Origin: Actinomadura sp. HBU206391
GTDB taxonomy: Bacteria; Actinomycetota; Actinomycetes; Streptosporangiales; Streptosporangiaceae
Assembly (NCBI RefSeq): GCF_014323665.1
Contig: NZ_JABVEB010000059.1
Location: forward strand, 1 to 33,628
DNA length: 33,628 bases
Reading direction: 5' to 3'
Below, in pieces: positions 6,681-14,453 of this stretch. The notes below the pieces were generated by a model. It saw nothing but the letters and a program-made list of their open reading frames with translations, was not told the DNA's origin and ran no database searches. The position numbers and the translations under genes are program-made. Position 1 is the first letter of the stretch. Each line of letters opens with the position of its first letter.

Positions 6681-9332
6681 TCATCCGATGCGCCGCACGA
6701 CCGGCAGCCTCGACCGGGTGAACAGTCCAGCGGCGATCATCGCGACCAGCGGTACGACGATCCCGACACCGCCGAGCAACTGGAACGGTATGTCGATGAT
6801 GACCCCGTGTTTCGGCACGCCGTCGAGGACGCCGTCGCCGAACGCCCCGTCGTTCGAGGTGAGGGGGAACGCCACGGCGATGCCCGGTATCAGCCCGGCG
6901 GCGATGCCGAGCCAGCAGCCGAGCAGGGCGACGAATCCCGCCTGGCCCATCATGAGCAGGCGCCGGGTACGAGGCCGGGCGCCCACCGCGGCCAGCGTCG
7001 CCAGATCGGGCCTGGCGTCCGCGGCGGACAGGCCGGTGGAGATGAGCGAACCGCCGAGCACCATGATCGCGCCGCCGACGGCCAGGAGCAGCAGCGGCAG
7101 GCCGAACGACTCGACGAATCCGCGCTCGGTGTAGATATCGGCCCTGTCGGTGCCCTCCGCCATGGCCTCGTCGAGACGCCTGCTCTCGCCTGCGGTGACC
7201 CGGTGGTCCGCCGACGCGATCAGCAAGGCGGTCGGTGTGATCGGCAGCCCCAGCCTCCGCGCCGCCACGGGCGGCAGGAGCGCGGTCGGAGCCGCTGCCG
7301 CCGCCGCGTCGGCCCGGACCGCGGGAATCGTCACCTTACGCAGATCCTCGAAGCCACCCTGCCCGGAACGTACGACCTTGAAGATGGCGACCCCGTCGCG
7401 CACCCCTCGAGGCTCGAAGAGGACGGCCTTGCCGGCCCTCAGCGCCGCCGTCACGGCGGGATCGTCGCGGCCAATGATGAACCGTGCGGCGGCCTCGTCG
7501 CCCACCACGTACTCCCAGCCGAACTCGCTGCTGCCATAGAGACATGCCTGCGGATTGTCGTCGGAGCAGTCGCCCAGGGTGGCGAGTTCGACGCCGGTGC
7601 AAATGGCAGCGGCAGCGCACGCACTCATGGCGCCCACCTCGGACAGTTCGGTCACCGGGACGCCGGGCAGTTCCCGGGCGGCCGCCTGCCGAACGCGCTG
7701 AAAGTCTCCGGCGTCCACCCCCTGGATGACTGTGGAGCCCGCCTGCAGCCGTGGCACGTACTCCACGCGCTGCTGGGCGAAGTCGCTCGTGCTGGCGACG
7801 GCGAGCGCGGTCATGCCCGCGACGGCCGCCATGATCGCGGCGACGACGGGGCCGGTACGGCCTCGGTTCCGGGAGGCGTCGCGAACGGCCAGCCGCATCG
7901 GCAGGGGCAGCCACCTGGCGAGCCGTCCGGTCAGCCCGATGATCCAGGGCCCCGCCATGACGAACCCCGCGATGATCGCGATCGCCCCGATCGCCGCCCC
8001 GAACTCGCGCAGCTCTCTCACGCCCAGCACGCTGGCGGCCGTCCCCGCCACGATCAGCAGTGCTCCGGCGATGGGCCAGCCCTTGCGCGTGCGAGCCTGT
8101 TCACGCCGACCGGCCAGTGCCGCCACGACGTTCATGCGGGAGGCCTGCCGGGCGGGCACGTATGCCGCGGCCAGTCCGCTGAGCACGCCGACCAGCAACG
8201 TGACCGCCGCCAGACGCCACGGAATCTCGTACGGCCCCATGGTGGTGGTGCCGAAATGCTCGATGACCGGCACCGCGACGGCGGCGACGCCCAGCCCCGC
8301 GAGCAGGCCGAGAACGCCCGCGCCGAACCCGAGCACCAGGCCACCGCCGAGAACGATGATGCGCAGGTGCCGCCGGCTTCCCCCGCCAGCGGCGACCAGG
8401 GCGAGTTGGCGGCGCTGGCGGCCGATTCCCACCGCGAACGCGGGCCCGGCCAGCAGCACGACCTCCAGTACGATCATCGAAATGATCATCGCGATGATAG
8501 CGATCTCGGCGGCCTGCGGACCTCCCTGTTCGACTTCGGAAGGGATCTCGCTCTTCGCCGGAGGCCGCCTTACGACCTCGCGCGAGAGGACGAGGAGACC
8601 CGACTTGTTGAGATCGCGGACATCGGCCCAGCTCACCGGGCGACCGCCGGTGACGAGCCACTGGTACTGGGGGTCCTCGCCCAAGAGGGCACCCGGCAGC
8701 CCATGTACGATCATGCTCCTCGGAGCACGCGGATCCTCGAGGTAGCCGACGACCGTCTTCCGCTCACCCGCGCGATCGACCTGGATCGATCCGCCGAGCC
8801 GGAATCCTCGCTCGCGCACCGCCGTCGAGATCGTGATCTCGTCCTGGGAGGCGGGTGGGCGACCGGCGGTGACGCGCAGAATGCCGCGGGTCACGGGATC
8901 CCGAAGGTCCAGTTCCCGCACCGTAGCCGTGACATACCCGCGATCCGTCTTGATCGACGCCTCGCCGCCGCTCGCCATCGGGATGACCCGCGCCCCCGGC
9001 CCGAACTTGGCGGCGACCACCTGGCCGACATCCGCCGTCTTCCACGGCCTGCCGGGCACCCCTTCACCGACCTGGATCGAACCGATCCCGTTCGGGTCCT
9101 GCAGTACCGGCGTACGATCGTAGCCTTCGATTCGGGCATCGGCGCGGCCCAGTTCGGAGGGCAACGACTCGGCGGCCGACCAGTTGTCGGTCCGGATCAG
9201 CACGGCCAGTGCCGTGATCACCATCACCGGCAGGGCGATCATGCAGACGACCAGCGCGGTACGGCCCTTGGCGCGCAGCGCGTCCCGCCGGGCGATGCGC
9301 AGCGCGGCTCTGGACGAGCTGATCCGGCTCAT
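6681..9332 (-). CDS. ABC transporter permease, FtsX/MacB family
   Basis: This 883-residue integral membrane protein partners the ATPase encoded just upstream. The start is the ATG at 9332, giving MSRISSSRAALRIARRDALR: it overlaps the ATPase stop as ATGA, and earlier in-frame starts lie inside the ATPase gene. Topology is typical of duplicated FtsX permeases: a first helix near residues 25-46 (TALVVCMIALPVMVITAL), an extracellular region, a block of helices with the first FtsX domain (about 275-450), further helices, a short cytoplasmic link, a helix near 490-510 that begins the second half, a second extracellular region and a C-terminal FtsX domain ending FTRSRLPVVRRIG. I count about ten helices. 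Such transporters usually extrude antimicrobial peptides or lipids, or act mechanically on the envelope. The substrate here is unknown. Confidence 0.88.
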   Translation of the reverse strand: MSRISSSRAALRIARRDALRAKGRTALVVCMIALPVMVITALAVLIRTDNWSAAESLPSELGRADARIEGYDRTPVLQDPNGIGSIQVGEGVPGRPWKTADVGQVVAAKFGPGARVIPMASGGEASIKTDRGYVTATVRELDLRDPVTRGILRVTAGRPPASQDEITISTAVRERGFRLGGSIQVDRAGERKTVVGYLEDPRAPRSMIVHGLPGALLGEDPQYQWLVTGGRPVSWADVRDLNKSGLLVLSREVVRRPPAKSEIPSEVEQGGPQAAEIAIIAMIISMIVLEVVLLAGPAFAVGIGRQRRQLALVAAGGGSRRHLRIIVLGGGLVLGFGAGVLGLLAGLGVAAVAVPVIEHFGTTTMGPYEIPWRLAAVTLLVGVLSGLAAAYVPARQASRMNVVAALAGRREQARTRKGWPIAGALLIVAGTAASVLGVRELREFGAAIGAIAIIAGFVMAGPWIIGLTGRLARWLPLPMRLAVRDASRNRGRTGPVVAAIMAAVAGMTALAVASTSDFAQQRVEYVPRLQAGSTVIQGVDAGDFQRVRQAAARELPGVPVTELSEVGAMSACAAAAICTGVELATLGDCSDDNPQACLYGSSEFGWEYVVGDEAAARFIIGRDDPAVTAALRAGKAVLFEPRGVRDGVAIFKVVRSGQGGFEDLRKVTIPAVRADAAAAAAPTALLPPVAARRLGLPITPTALLIASADHRVTAGESRRLDEAMAEGTDRADIYTERGFVESFGLPLLLLAVGGAIMVLGGSLISTGLSAADARPDLATLAAVGARPRTRRLLMMGQAGFVALLGCWLGIAAGLIPGIAVAFPLTSNDGAFGDGVLDGVPKHGVIIDIPFQLLGGVGIVVPLVAMIAAGLFTRSRLPVVRRIG

Positions 9333-10042
9333 CGGGCGCCCTCGAGCAGGCTCTCCGGGCCTGGGCGCGTGCCCGCGTCGACGATCGCGCCGTCGCGCAG
9401 GAAAATGATCCGGTCCGCCCAGGCGGCGTGGCGCGCCTCGTGAGTGACCATCAGGCAGGCCGCGCCGGCGTCGCATCTGGCGCGCAACAGCCGCATGATC
9501 TCCTCACCGGTCTGCGAGTCGAGGGCCCCGGTCGGCTCGTCGGCCAGGATCAGCCGCCGGTCTCCGACCAGCGCGCGGGCGATCGCGATCCGTTGCTGCT
9601 GTCCGCCGGACATCTCGTCGGGGAAGCGGCCGGCGAGATCGGTGATACCGACCTCCTCGAGGGCCGTCTGGGCCTGCGCGCGTGCCTTCCTGGTCGACAC
9701 CCCGTCCAGCTCTCGCGGCAGCATGACGTTCTCGACCGCGGTCAGGCCCGGGATGAGGTTGAGATCCTGGAACACGTATCCGACCCGGCGACGGCGGATC
9801 GCCGAGAGCGCGCCGGCGCTGAGGGAGCCCAGGTCGGCGCCCTCTACCACGACACTTCCGCTGGTCGGGACGTCAAGGCCACCGGCCAGCGTGAGCAGCG
9901 TCGACTTGCCCGACCCGGACGGGCCCATCACGGCGACGAACTTTCCCGGGCCGACCACGAGGGTCACTTCGCGCAGGGCGTGCACGAGTCCGGCTCCGGT
10001 GCCGTGGTCACGGGAGACCTCGCGCATTTCGAGTACGGTCAT
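9329..10042 (-). CDS. ABC transporter ATP-binding protein, LolD/MacB type
   Basis: This 237-residue cytoplasmic ATPase energises the adjacent FtsX-type permease. The motifs are intact: Walker A GPSGSGKST (residues 40-48), Q-loop Q92 in YVFQDLNL, signature SGGQQQR (145-151), and Walker B LILADEPTGALD with D168 and catalytic E169. The H-loop histidine is in MVTHEAR. The long signature and the spacing match the MacB/LolD/FtsE group rather than importers. Its start ATG at 10042 overlaps the padR stop as ATGA, and its stop overlaps the permease start the same way, so the three genes are translationally coupled. Expression is therefore probably set by PadR. Confidence 0.95.
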   Translation of the reverse strand: MTVLEMREVSRDHGTGAGLVHALREVTLVVGPGKFVAVMGPSGSGKSTLLTLAGGLDVPTSGSVVVEGADLGSLSAGALSAIRRRRVGYVFQDLNLIPGLTAVENVMLPRELDGVSTRKARAQAQTALEEVGITDLAGRFPDEMSGGQQQRIAIARALVGDRRLILADEPTGALDSQTGEEIMRLLRARCDAGAACLMVTHEARHAAWADRIIFLRDGAIVDAGTRPGPESLLEGAR

Positions 10043-10632
10043 CGTTTCGTCTCCTCGGGGGCCGGGTCGAACTCGGGCGCGGGAGCGGGAGCGGCCGTAG
10101 GCGCCGTCGCGGCGCGCAGAACGTACGCCTCACAGTGCTCCAGCCAGCGCACCTCCGCCTCCGCCTGAAAGATCATGGATTCGAGCACCAGCCGCCATGC
10201 CCGCTCCCCCGGCTCCGGGGGAATCGCCGGGCCGTCGGCCTTCAGCCGGGTGAGGTCCTGCAGCGTGCGCAGCGTGGCCGTCCGCTGGGACTGCACGACG
10301 TCGGCGACGTCCACACCCGGGCTGGTGACGGCCATGGCGAGTTTGATGGCCAGTTCGTCGCGCGGGCGGTCGGCGCGCACGATGGGCGTGCTGAACCAGC
10401 GCCGCACCTCTTCCGCGCCCTCAGGGCTGATCCGGTAGACGAACCGCCCCTCGTCGTCGGCGCCGACGCGGACGACGAGCCCGTCGCGTTCGAGCCGCGA
10501 GAGCGTGGAGTAGACCTGGCCGATGTTGAGCGGCCAGGTCGAGCCGGTGGACGACTCGAACTCCGTGCGCAGTTGGTAGCCGTATCGGGGGCCTTGAGCG
10601 AGCAGGGCCAGCAGACCATGACGGATCGACAT
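10039..10632 (-). CDS. PadR family transcriptional regulator
   Basis: This 197-residue winged-helix regulator begins MSIRHGLLALLAQGPRYGYQLRTEFE, the standard PadR N-terminus, followed by the wing sequence GLVVRVGADDEGRFVYRISPEGAEE. The second half (about residues 90-180) is the helical dimerisation domain (PadR C-terminal type). I chose ATG 10632 because it matches the family N-terminus; the open frame runs further upstream, but that part would read through the promoter. An almost perfect 22-bp palindrome lies 3 nt upstream of the start and overlaps a -10-like box, so autorepression is likely. Genes for an ABC ATPase and permease follow with ATGA overlaps. The inducing ligand is unknown; in related systems it is often a drug or antimicrobial compound. 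Confidence 0.92.
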   Translation of the reverse strand: MSIRHGLLALLAQGPRYGYQLRTEFESSTGSTWPLNIGQVYSTLSRLERDGLVVRVGADDEGRFVYRISPEGAEEVRRWFSTPIVRADRPRDELAIKLAMAVTSPGVDVADVVQSQRTATLRTLQDLTRLKADGPAIPPEPGERAWRLVLESMIFQAEAEVRWLEHCEAYVLRAATAPTAAPAPAPEFDPAPEETKR

Positions 10633-10635
10633 ACC

Positions 10636-10669
10636 TACGTAGTATGCATACTGCGTATGCTCCAGGCAA
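10636..10669 (-). promoter_or_regulatory. padR promoter with overlapping PadR-type operator
   Basis: On the minus strand TTGCCT (10664-10669) and CATACT (10641-10646) are separated by 17 nt. The padR ATG follows the -10 box by only 8 nt, with no Shine-Dalgarno. Bases 10636-10657 form a 22-bp palindrome with a perfect 12-bp core AGTATGCATACT (10641-10652) and one mismatched pair. AT-rich palindromes with this look are typical PadR operators. Repressor bound here would cover the -10 box and start site. Confidence 0.7.
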
Positions 10670-10735
10670 TGCCGCTGCGATTTCCGGTCGCCGAACTCAG
10701 CGAAAAGCCGCGCGTCCGGATCGCTGAATCCAGCG

Positions 10736-10770
10736 AAAAAGGGGCGCGCCGCCACCCGGCGACGCGCCCC
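10736..10770 (-). terminator. Intrinsic terminator of ilvC
   Basis: The minus strand has an 8-bp stem GGGGCGCG (10741-10748) with CGCGCCCC (10763-10770). It continues after a 1x1 mismatch with CGCC/GGCG and is followed by five T residues (10736-10740). It starts 16 nt after the ilvC stop codon, so it closes the ilvBNC operon before padR. Confidence 0.85.
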
Positions 10771-10786
10771 CGTTAAACCTTGTTCG

Positions 10787-11779
10787 TCAGTCGTTCAGCC
10801 AGCTCATCATCGGGCGGAGCTTGGCACCGGTCTGCTCGATGGCGTCGCTCTGCTCGGCCTCACGCTGCTTGAGGAAGTTCGGCCGGCCGGAGTCGAACTC
10901 CTCGACCAGTTGGCGGGTGAAGGTGCCGTCCTTCACCTCGGCGAGGATCTTGCGCATCTCTTCGCGGGTCTGCTCGTTGATGATGCGGGTCCCGCGGGTG
11001 TAGCCGCCGTACTCGGCGGTGTCCGACACCGACCAGTACATCTTCGAGATGCCGCCCTCGTACATGAGGTCGACGATCAGCTTCATCTCGTGCAGGCACT
11101 CGAAGTAGGCGATCTCGGGCTGGTAGCCCGCCTCGGTCAGGGTGTCGAAACCGGCCTTGATCAGCTCGGACACGCCACCGCAGAGAACGGCCTGCTCGCC
11201 GAACAGGTCGGTCTCGGTCTCCTCCGCGAACGTGGTCTTGAGCGCGCCGGCGCGGGTGCCGCCGATGGCCTTCGCGTAGGACAGCGTGAGCGGCCAGGCG
11301 TTGCCGGTCGCGTCGCGCTCGACGGCGACGAGCACCGGTACGCCGCGTCCCTCGGTGAACTGACGGCGCACCAGATGGCCCGGGCCCTTCGGCGCGACCA
11401 TCGCGACGTCGACGCCCTCGGACGCCTCGATCAGGCCGTACCGGATGTTCAGGCCGTGCCCGAAGAAGATCGCGTCACCGGGCACCAGAGCCGGTGCCAC
11501 CGCCTCGGCGTACAGCGCGCGCTGCACGTGGTCGGGCGCGAGGATCATGATGAGGTCGGCCTCCTCGGCCGCCTCGGCCGGCGTGGTCACGCGCAGACCG
11601 TCGTTCTCGGCCTTCTCCCGGCTCTTCGAGCCCTCGGGCAGGCCCACCCGGACGTCGACGCCCGAGTCGCGCAGCGACAGCGCGTGCGCGTGCCCCTGGC
11701 TGCCGTATCCGAGCACGGCCACATGCCGGTTCTGGATGATGCCCAGGTCGGCATCATTGTCGTAGAACATCTCAGCCAC
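10787..11779 (-). CDS. ilvC: Ketol-acid reductoisomerase (class I)
   Basis: IlvC isomerises and reduces 2-acetolactate or 2-aceto-2-hydroxybutyrate with NADPH, the second common step of Val/Ile/Leu synthesis. The 330-residue length is that of the short class I enzyme. The Rossmann motif GYGSQG is at residues 24-29, followed by VRVGLPEGSKS, whose arginine and serines suit NADPH. The knotted C-terminal domain has the metal ligands in TDLFGEQAVLCGG. The start is GTG 11779 (GTG GCT GAG ATG), with GGAAAGG upstream at good spacing; the in-frame ATG at 11770 is the alternative. It is the last gene of the ilvBNC operon, 98 nt after ilvN, and is followed by a T-tailed terminator. Confidence 0.97.
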   Translation of the reverse strand: MAEMFYDNDADLGIIQNRHVAVLGYGSQGHAHALSLRDSGVDVRVGLPEGSKSREKAENDGLRVTTPAEAAEEADLIMILAPDHVQRALYAEAVAPALVPGDAIFFGHGLNIRYGLIEASEGVDVAMVAPKGPGHLVRRQFTEGRGVPVLVAVERDATGNAWPLTLSYAKAIGGTRAGALKTTFAEETETDLFGEQAVLCGGVSELIKAGFDTLTEAGYQPEIAYFECLHEMKLIVDLMYEGGISKMYWSVSDTAEYGGYTRGTRIINEQTREEMRKILAEVKDGTFTRQLVEEFDSGRPNFLKQREAEQSDAIEQTGAKLRPMMSWLND

Positions 11780-11877
11780 TTGCTATGCCTTTCCGTGTGA
11801 AGCGAGAGAACGGCGAGAACACGCCGTCACCGCACCGCTCGCCTGCCGCCGAGCGTGCGGCGACGATTCCGCCGTCG

Positions 11878-12402
11878 CTAGGCGCTGCGATCAAGAGCAC
11901 GCAGCGAGCGATCGGTGATGGAGCGGGCGCCACGGCCCACCGCCACCATGCCCGACTGAACCAGTTCCTTGATTCCGAACGGCTCGAGGACCCTGATGAA
12001 GGCCTCGAGTTTGTCCTTGCTCCCGGTCGCCTCGATCGTGACGGCGTCGGAGGCCACGTCGACGACCTTGGCCCGAAAGAGCTGTACGGTCTCCAGGACC
12101 TGTGAACGGGTCTCGGCGTCGGCTCTCACCTTGACGAGCAGCAACTCGCGCTGCACCGAGGACCCGGAGTCCAGTTCGACGATCTTCAGGACGTTGACCA
12201 GCTTGTTGAGCTGCTTGGTGACCTGCTCGAGGGGCAGGCTTTCGACACTGACCACGATGGTCATCCGGGAGATCTCCGGATGCTCCGTCGGGCCGACGGC
12301 GAGTGAGTCGATATTGAACCCGCGCCGTGAGAACAGCGATGACACCCGGGCCAGCACGCCGGGCTTGTTCTCCACCAGCACCGAGAGCGTATGCCTGCTC
12401 AT
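11878..12402 (-). CDS. ilvN: Acetolactate synthase small (regulatory) subunit
   Basis: IlvN activates the IlvB catalytic subunit and confers feedback inhibition by branched-chain amino acids. It has 174 residues, the long form. The N-terminal ACT domain is clear: HTLSVLVENKPGVLARVSSLFSRRGFNIDSL (residues 4-34). It is followed by the C-terminal domain with LLLVKVRA and the motif FGIKELVQSG near residues 145-155. The gene begins at ATG 12402, 40 nt downstream of ilvB, and precedes ilvC on the same strand, so the three form one operon under the attenuator upstream of ilvB. Confidence 0.96.
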   Translation of the reverse strand: MSRHTLSVLVENKPGVLARVSSLFSRRGFNIDSLAVGPTEHPEISRMTIVVSVESLPLEQVTKQLNKLVNVLKIVELDSGSSVQRELLLVKVRADAETRSQVLETVQLFRAKVVDVASDAVTIEATGSKDKLEAFIRVLEPFGIKELVQSGMVAVGRGARSITDRSLRALDRSA

Positions 12403-12442
12403 CGCCGTTCCCCTTCTCCGCGTTGTCCTCGGTCGCCCACGG

Positions 12443-14185
12443 CTAGTCTCCGTTCTCCCACTCGGGAGCCAGATCGCGAGCGAACTGAATCTCGTCGTTG
12501 TTGGTGCCGGCCGCCACCATGGGCCAGACCATCGCGTCCTGGTGGACGACGAAGTCCACGACCACCGGCAGGTTGTCGATCTCCATCGCCCGCTCGATCG
12601 TCGCGTCGACGTCGTCGGCCTTCTCGCAGCGCAGCCCGACGCATCCGTAGGCCTCAGCGAGCTTGACGAAGTCCGGCACCCGCCTGGAGTGCAGATCGGT
12701 GTTGGAGTAGCGACCCTCGTAGAACAGGGTCTGCCACTGCCGGACCATGCCGAGGTTGCCGTTGTTGATCACGGCGACCTTGATCGGGATGCCCTCGATC
12801 GCGCAGGTGGCGAGCTCCTGATTGGTCATCTGGAAACAGCCGTCACCGTCGATCGCCCAGACCGTGGCGTCGGGGCTGCCGACCTTGGCGCCCATGGCGG
12901 CGGGCACCGCGTAGCCCATCGTGCCGAGGCCGCCCGAGTTGATGAACGAGCCGGGCTTCTCGTAGCCGATGAACTGGGCCGCCCACATCTGGTGCTGGCC
13001 GACGCCCGCGACGTACAGCGCGTCCGGCCCGACGATCTCACCGATCCGCCGGATGGCGTGCTGCGGGGAGAGCGACCCGTCGCTCGGCTGGTCGTAGCCG
13101 AGCGGGTAGGTCTCGCGCCAGGCATTGAGCTGCCGCCACCATGCGGTGTAGTCGCCCGTACGCCCGGCCGAATGCTCGGCCTGCACCGCGACGACGAGAT
13201 CGGCGATCACCTCGCGGCAGTCGCCGACGATCGGGACGTCGGCATGGCGGTTCTTGGAGATCTCGGCCGGATCGATGTCGGCGTGCACGATCTTGGCCCG
13301 CGGGGCGAAGCCGTCCAGCTTGCCGGTGACCCGGTCGTCGAAACGCGCTCCGAGGGCCACGATCAGATCGGCCTTCTGCAGCGCGCCGACCGCTCCGACC
13401 GTGCCGTGCATGCCGGGCATGCCCATGTGCTGCGGGTGGCTGTCCGGGAAGGCGCCCTTGGCCATCAGGGTGGTGACCACGGGGGCGCCGGTGAGCTCGG
13501 CGAGCACCCGCAGCTCCGCCGCGGCCCGCGCCTTGACGACGCCGCCGCCGACGTAGAGCACCGGCGATCTCGCCTCGACGATCAGCTTCGCGGCCTCGCG
13601 GACCTGCTTGGAGTGCGGCCGGGTGACGGGCCGGTAGCCCGGTAGCTGCAGCGCCTGGGGCCACTCGAAGCCGAAGCTCGCCTGCAGCGCGTCCTTGGCG
13701 ATGTCGACCAGCACCGGCCCGGGACGCCCCGTGCCGGCGATGTGGAAGGCCTCGGCGATCGTCCGGCCGATGTCCTCGGGCCGGGTCACCAGGAAGTTGT
13801 GTTTGGTGATCGGCATGGTGATGCCGGAGATGTCGGCCTCTTGGAAGGCGTCGGTGCCGATGGCGCCACTGGCCACCTGACCGGTCACCGCGACGATCGG
13901 CACGGAGTCCATGTAGGCGTCGGCGATCGGGGTGACGAGGTTGGTCGCGCCCGGGCCGCTCGTCGCCATGCACACGCCGACCCGGCCTGTGGCCTGCGCG
14001 TATCCCTGCGCCGCGTGGCCCGCGCCCTGCTCGTGCCGCACGAGGATGTGGCGTACCTGACGGGAGTCGAAGAGCGGGTCGTAGGCCGGGAGGATCGCGC
14101 CACCGGGGATCCCGAAAACGGTGTCTACACCGACGTTCTCCAGCGCTCGGACCAGCGCTTGGGCTCCCGTCATCCGTTCGGTCAT
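12443..14185 (-). CDS. ilvB: Acetolactate synthase large (catalytic) subunit
   Basis: This ThDP-dependent enzyme condenses pyruvate with pyruvate or 2-ketobutyrate, the first common step of Val/Leu/Ile synthesis. It has 580 residues from ATG 14185. The thiamine-activating glutamate is E52 in RHEQGAGHAAQGYA. The ThDP/Mg motif is GDGCFQMTNQELATC followed by NNGNLGMVRQWQ. Domain order is PYR, FAD-binding middle, PP. Two in-frame ATGs compete: 14191 (MQMTERM) and 14185 (MTERMTGAQ). The AAAGG sequence is 8 nt from 14185 but only 2 nt from 14191, so 14185 is preferred. A Rho-independent terminator and a leader peptide with Ile-Leu-Val-Val-Leu codons lie just upstream, so the operon is controlled by transcription attenuation. 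Confidence 0.97.
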   Translation of the reverse strand: MTERMTGAQALVRALENVGVDTVFGIPGGAILPAYDPLFDSRQVRHILVRHEQGAGHAAQGYAQATGRVGVCMATSGPGATNLVTPIADAYMDSVPIVAVTGQVASGAIGTDAFQEADISGITMPITKHNFLVTRPEDIGRTIAEAFHIAGTGRPGPVLVDIAKDALQASFGFEWPQALQLPGYRPVTRPHSKQVREAAKLIVEARSPVLYVGGGVVKARAAAELRVLAELTGAPVVTTLMAKGAFPDSHPQHMGMPGMHGTVGAVGALQKADLIVALGARFDDRVTGKLDGFAPRAKIVHADIDPAEISKNRHADVPIVGDCREVIADLVVAVQAEHSAGRTGDYTAWWRQLNAWRETYPLGYDQPSDGSLSPQHAIRRIGEIVGPDALYVAGVGQHQMWAAQFIGYEKPGSFINSGGLGTMGYAVPAAMGAKVGSPDATVWAIDGDGCFQMTNQELATCAIEGIPIKVAVINNGNLGMVRQWQTLFYEGRYSNTDLHSRRVPDFVKLAEAYGCVGLRCEKADDVDATIERAMEIDNLPVVVDFVVHQDAMVWPMVAAGTNNDEIQFARDLAPEWENGD

Positions 14186-14221
14186 CTGCATCGCCTTTGT
14201 GTAAAGAGAGATCCGGCCAAC

Positions 14222-14300
14222 AAAAAACCCCTCGCGCCGGATGGCGGTCGAGGGGAGCGCACAGGCCTAGCGTGCTTGGTCAGCCTGCGCGCCGACCAAG
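14222..14300 (-). promoter_or_regulatory. ilvB attenuator: pause hairpin, antiterminator and terminator
   Basis: In the minus-strand RNA three structures can form. (a) A hairpin of CUUGGUC (14300-14294) with GACCAAG (14281-14275), extended by GGC/GCU to 10 bp; it begins at the last regulatory Leu codon. (b) An alternative 10-bp helix of GCGCGCAGGC (14292-14283) with GCCUGUGCGC (14266-14257), exclusive with (a). (c) A Rho-independent terminator, CCCCTCG (14255-14249) with CGAGGGG (14234-14228) plus an inner CGCC/GGCG, followed by six T (14227-14222), ending 36 nt before ilvB. Parts (a) and (c) are strong. Helix (b) only marginally reaches the terminator arm, so the exact switch is uncertain. 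Confidence 0.85.
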
Positions 14301-14330
14301 TACTACAAGGATCTTGGGGTTGCTCTGCAC
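14280..14330 (-). CDS. ilvB operon leader peptide (16 aa)
   Basis: GTG at 14330 opens a 16-codon frame encoding MQSNPKILVVLGRRAG, ending with TGA at 14282-14280. The run Ile-Leu-Val-Val-Leu contains the three amino acids made by the operon. Four of these codons are A/T-ending (CTT GTA GTA CTT), which are rare in such a GC-rich genome, as expected for codons that sense charged tRNA. A terminator with a T6 tail follows, then ilvB. From memory, actinobacterial ilvB leaders end in similar ILVLG(K/R)R sequences. An in-frame ATG at 14390 would give a 36-residue version, but the promoter-like boxes at 14337-14365 place the likely RNA start at the GTG. Confidence 0.85.
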   Translation of the reverse strand: MQSNPKILVVLGRRAG

Positions 14331-14336
14331 AGCTTC

Positions 14337-14365
14337 ACCTTGGCCGAGTTCCGGCCACTGGTCAA
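14337..14365 (-). promoter_or_regulatory. Promoter of the ilvBNC leader
   Basis: On the minus strand TTGACC (14360-14365) and CAAGGT (14337-14342) are separated by exactly 17 nt. The leader-peptide GTG at 14330 follows the -10 box by 6 nt. The RNA would thus begin at or beside the GTG, giving a leaderless leader peptide. The -35 matches the consensus at 5 of 6 positions. Confidence 0.65.
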
Positions 14366-14417
14366 ATCCAGGACACCGATGTCTCACCATGCGAGACGCG
14401 AGCCGGTGACCTCGGTC

Positions 14418-14435
14418 CCGGGCGTCAGCGCCCGG
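14418..14435. terminator. Hairpin after the PAS-GGDEF-EAL gene
   Basis: CCGGGCG (14418-14424) pairs with CGCCCGG (14429-14435) over 7 bp with a 4-nt TCAG loop, 18 nt past the stop codon of the upstream gene. No T-run follows. It would separate that gene from the ilvB promoter. Moderate support only. Confidence 0.4.
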
Positions 14436-14453
14436 TCTGTAGCGATAAGCCCG

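Noticed and set aside
6498..9443. A 981-codon plus-strand open frame
   Set aside because: It lies opposite the FtsX permease gene. Long antisense frames are common in GC-rich genes; the product is a low-complexity Arg/Asp/Gly/His mixture with no domain.
14192..14335. T-box riboswitch before ilvB
   Set aside because: I see no T-box sequence or specifier-loop architecture; the leader peptide with ILVVL codons explains the terminator better.
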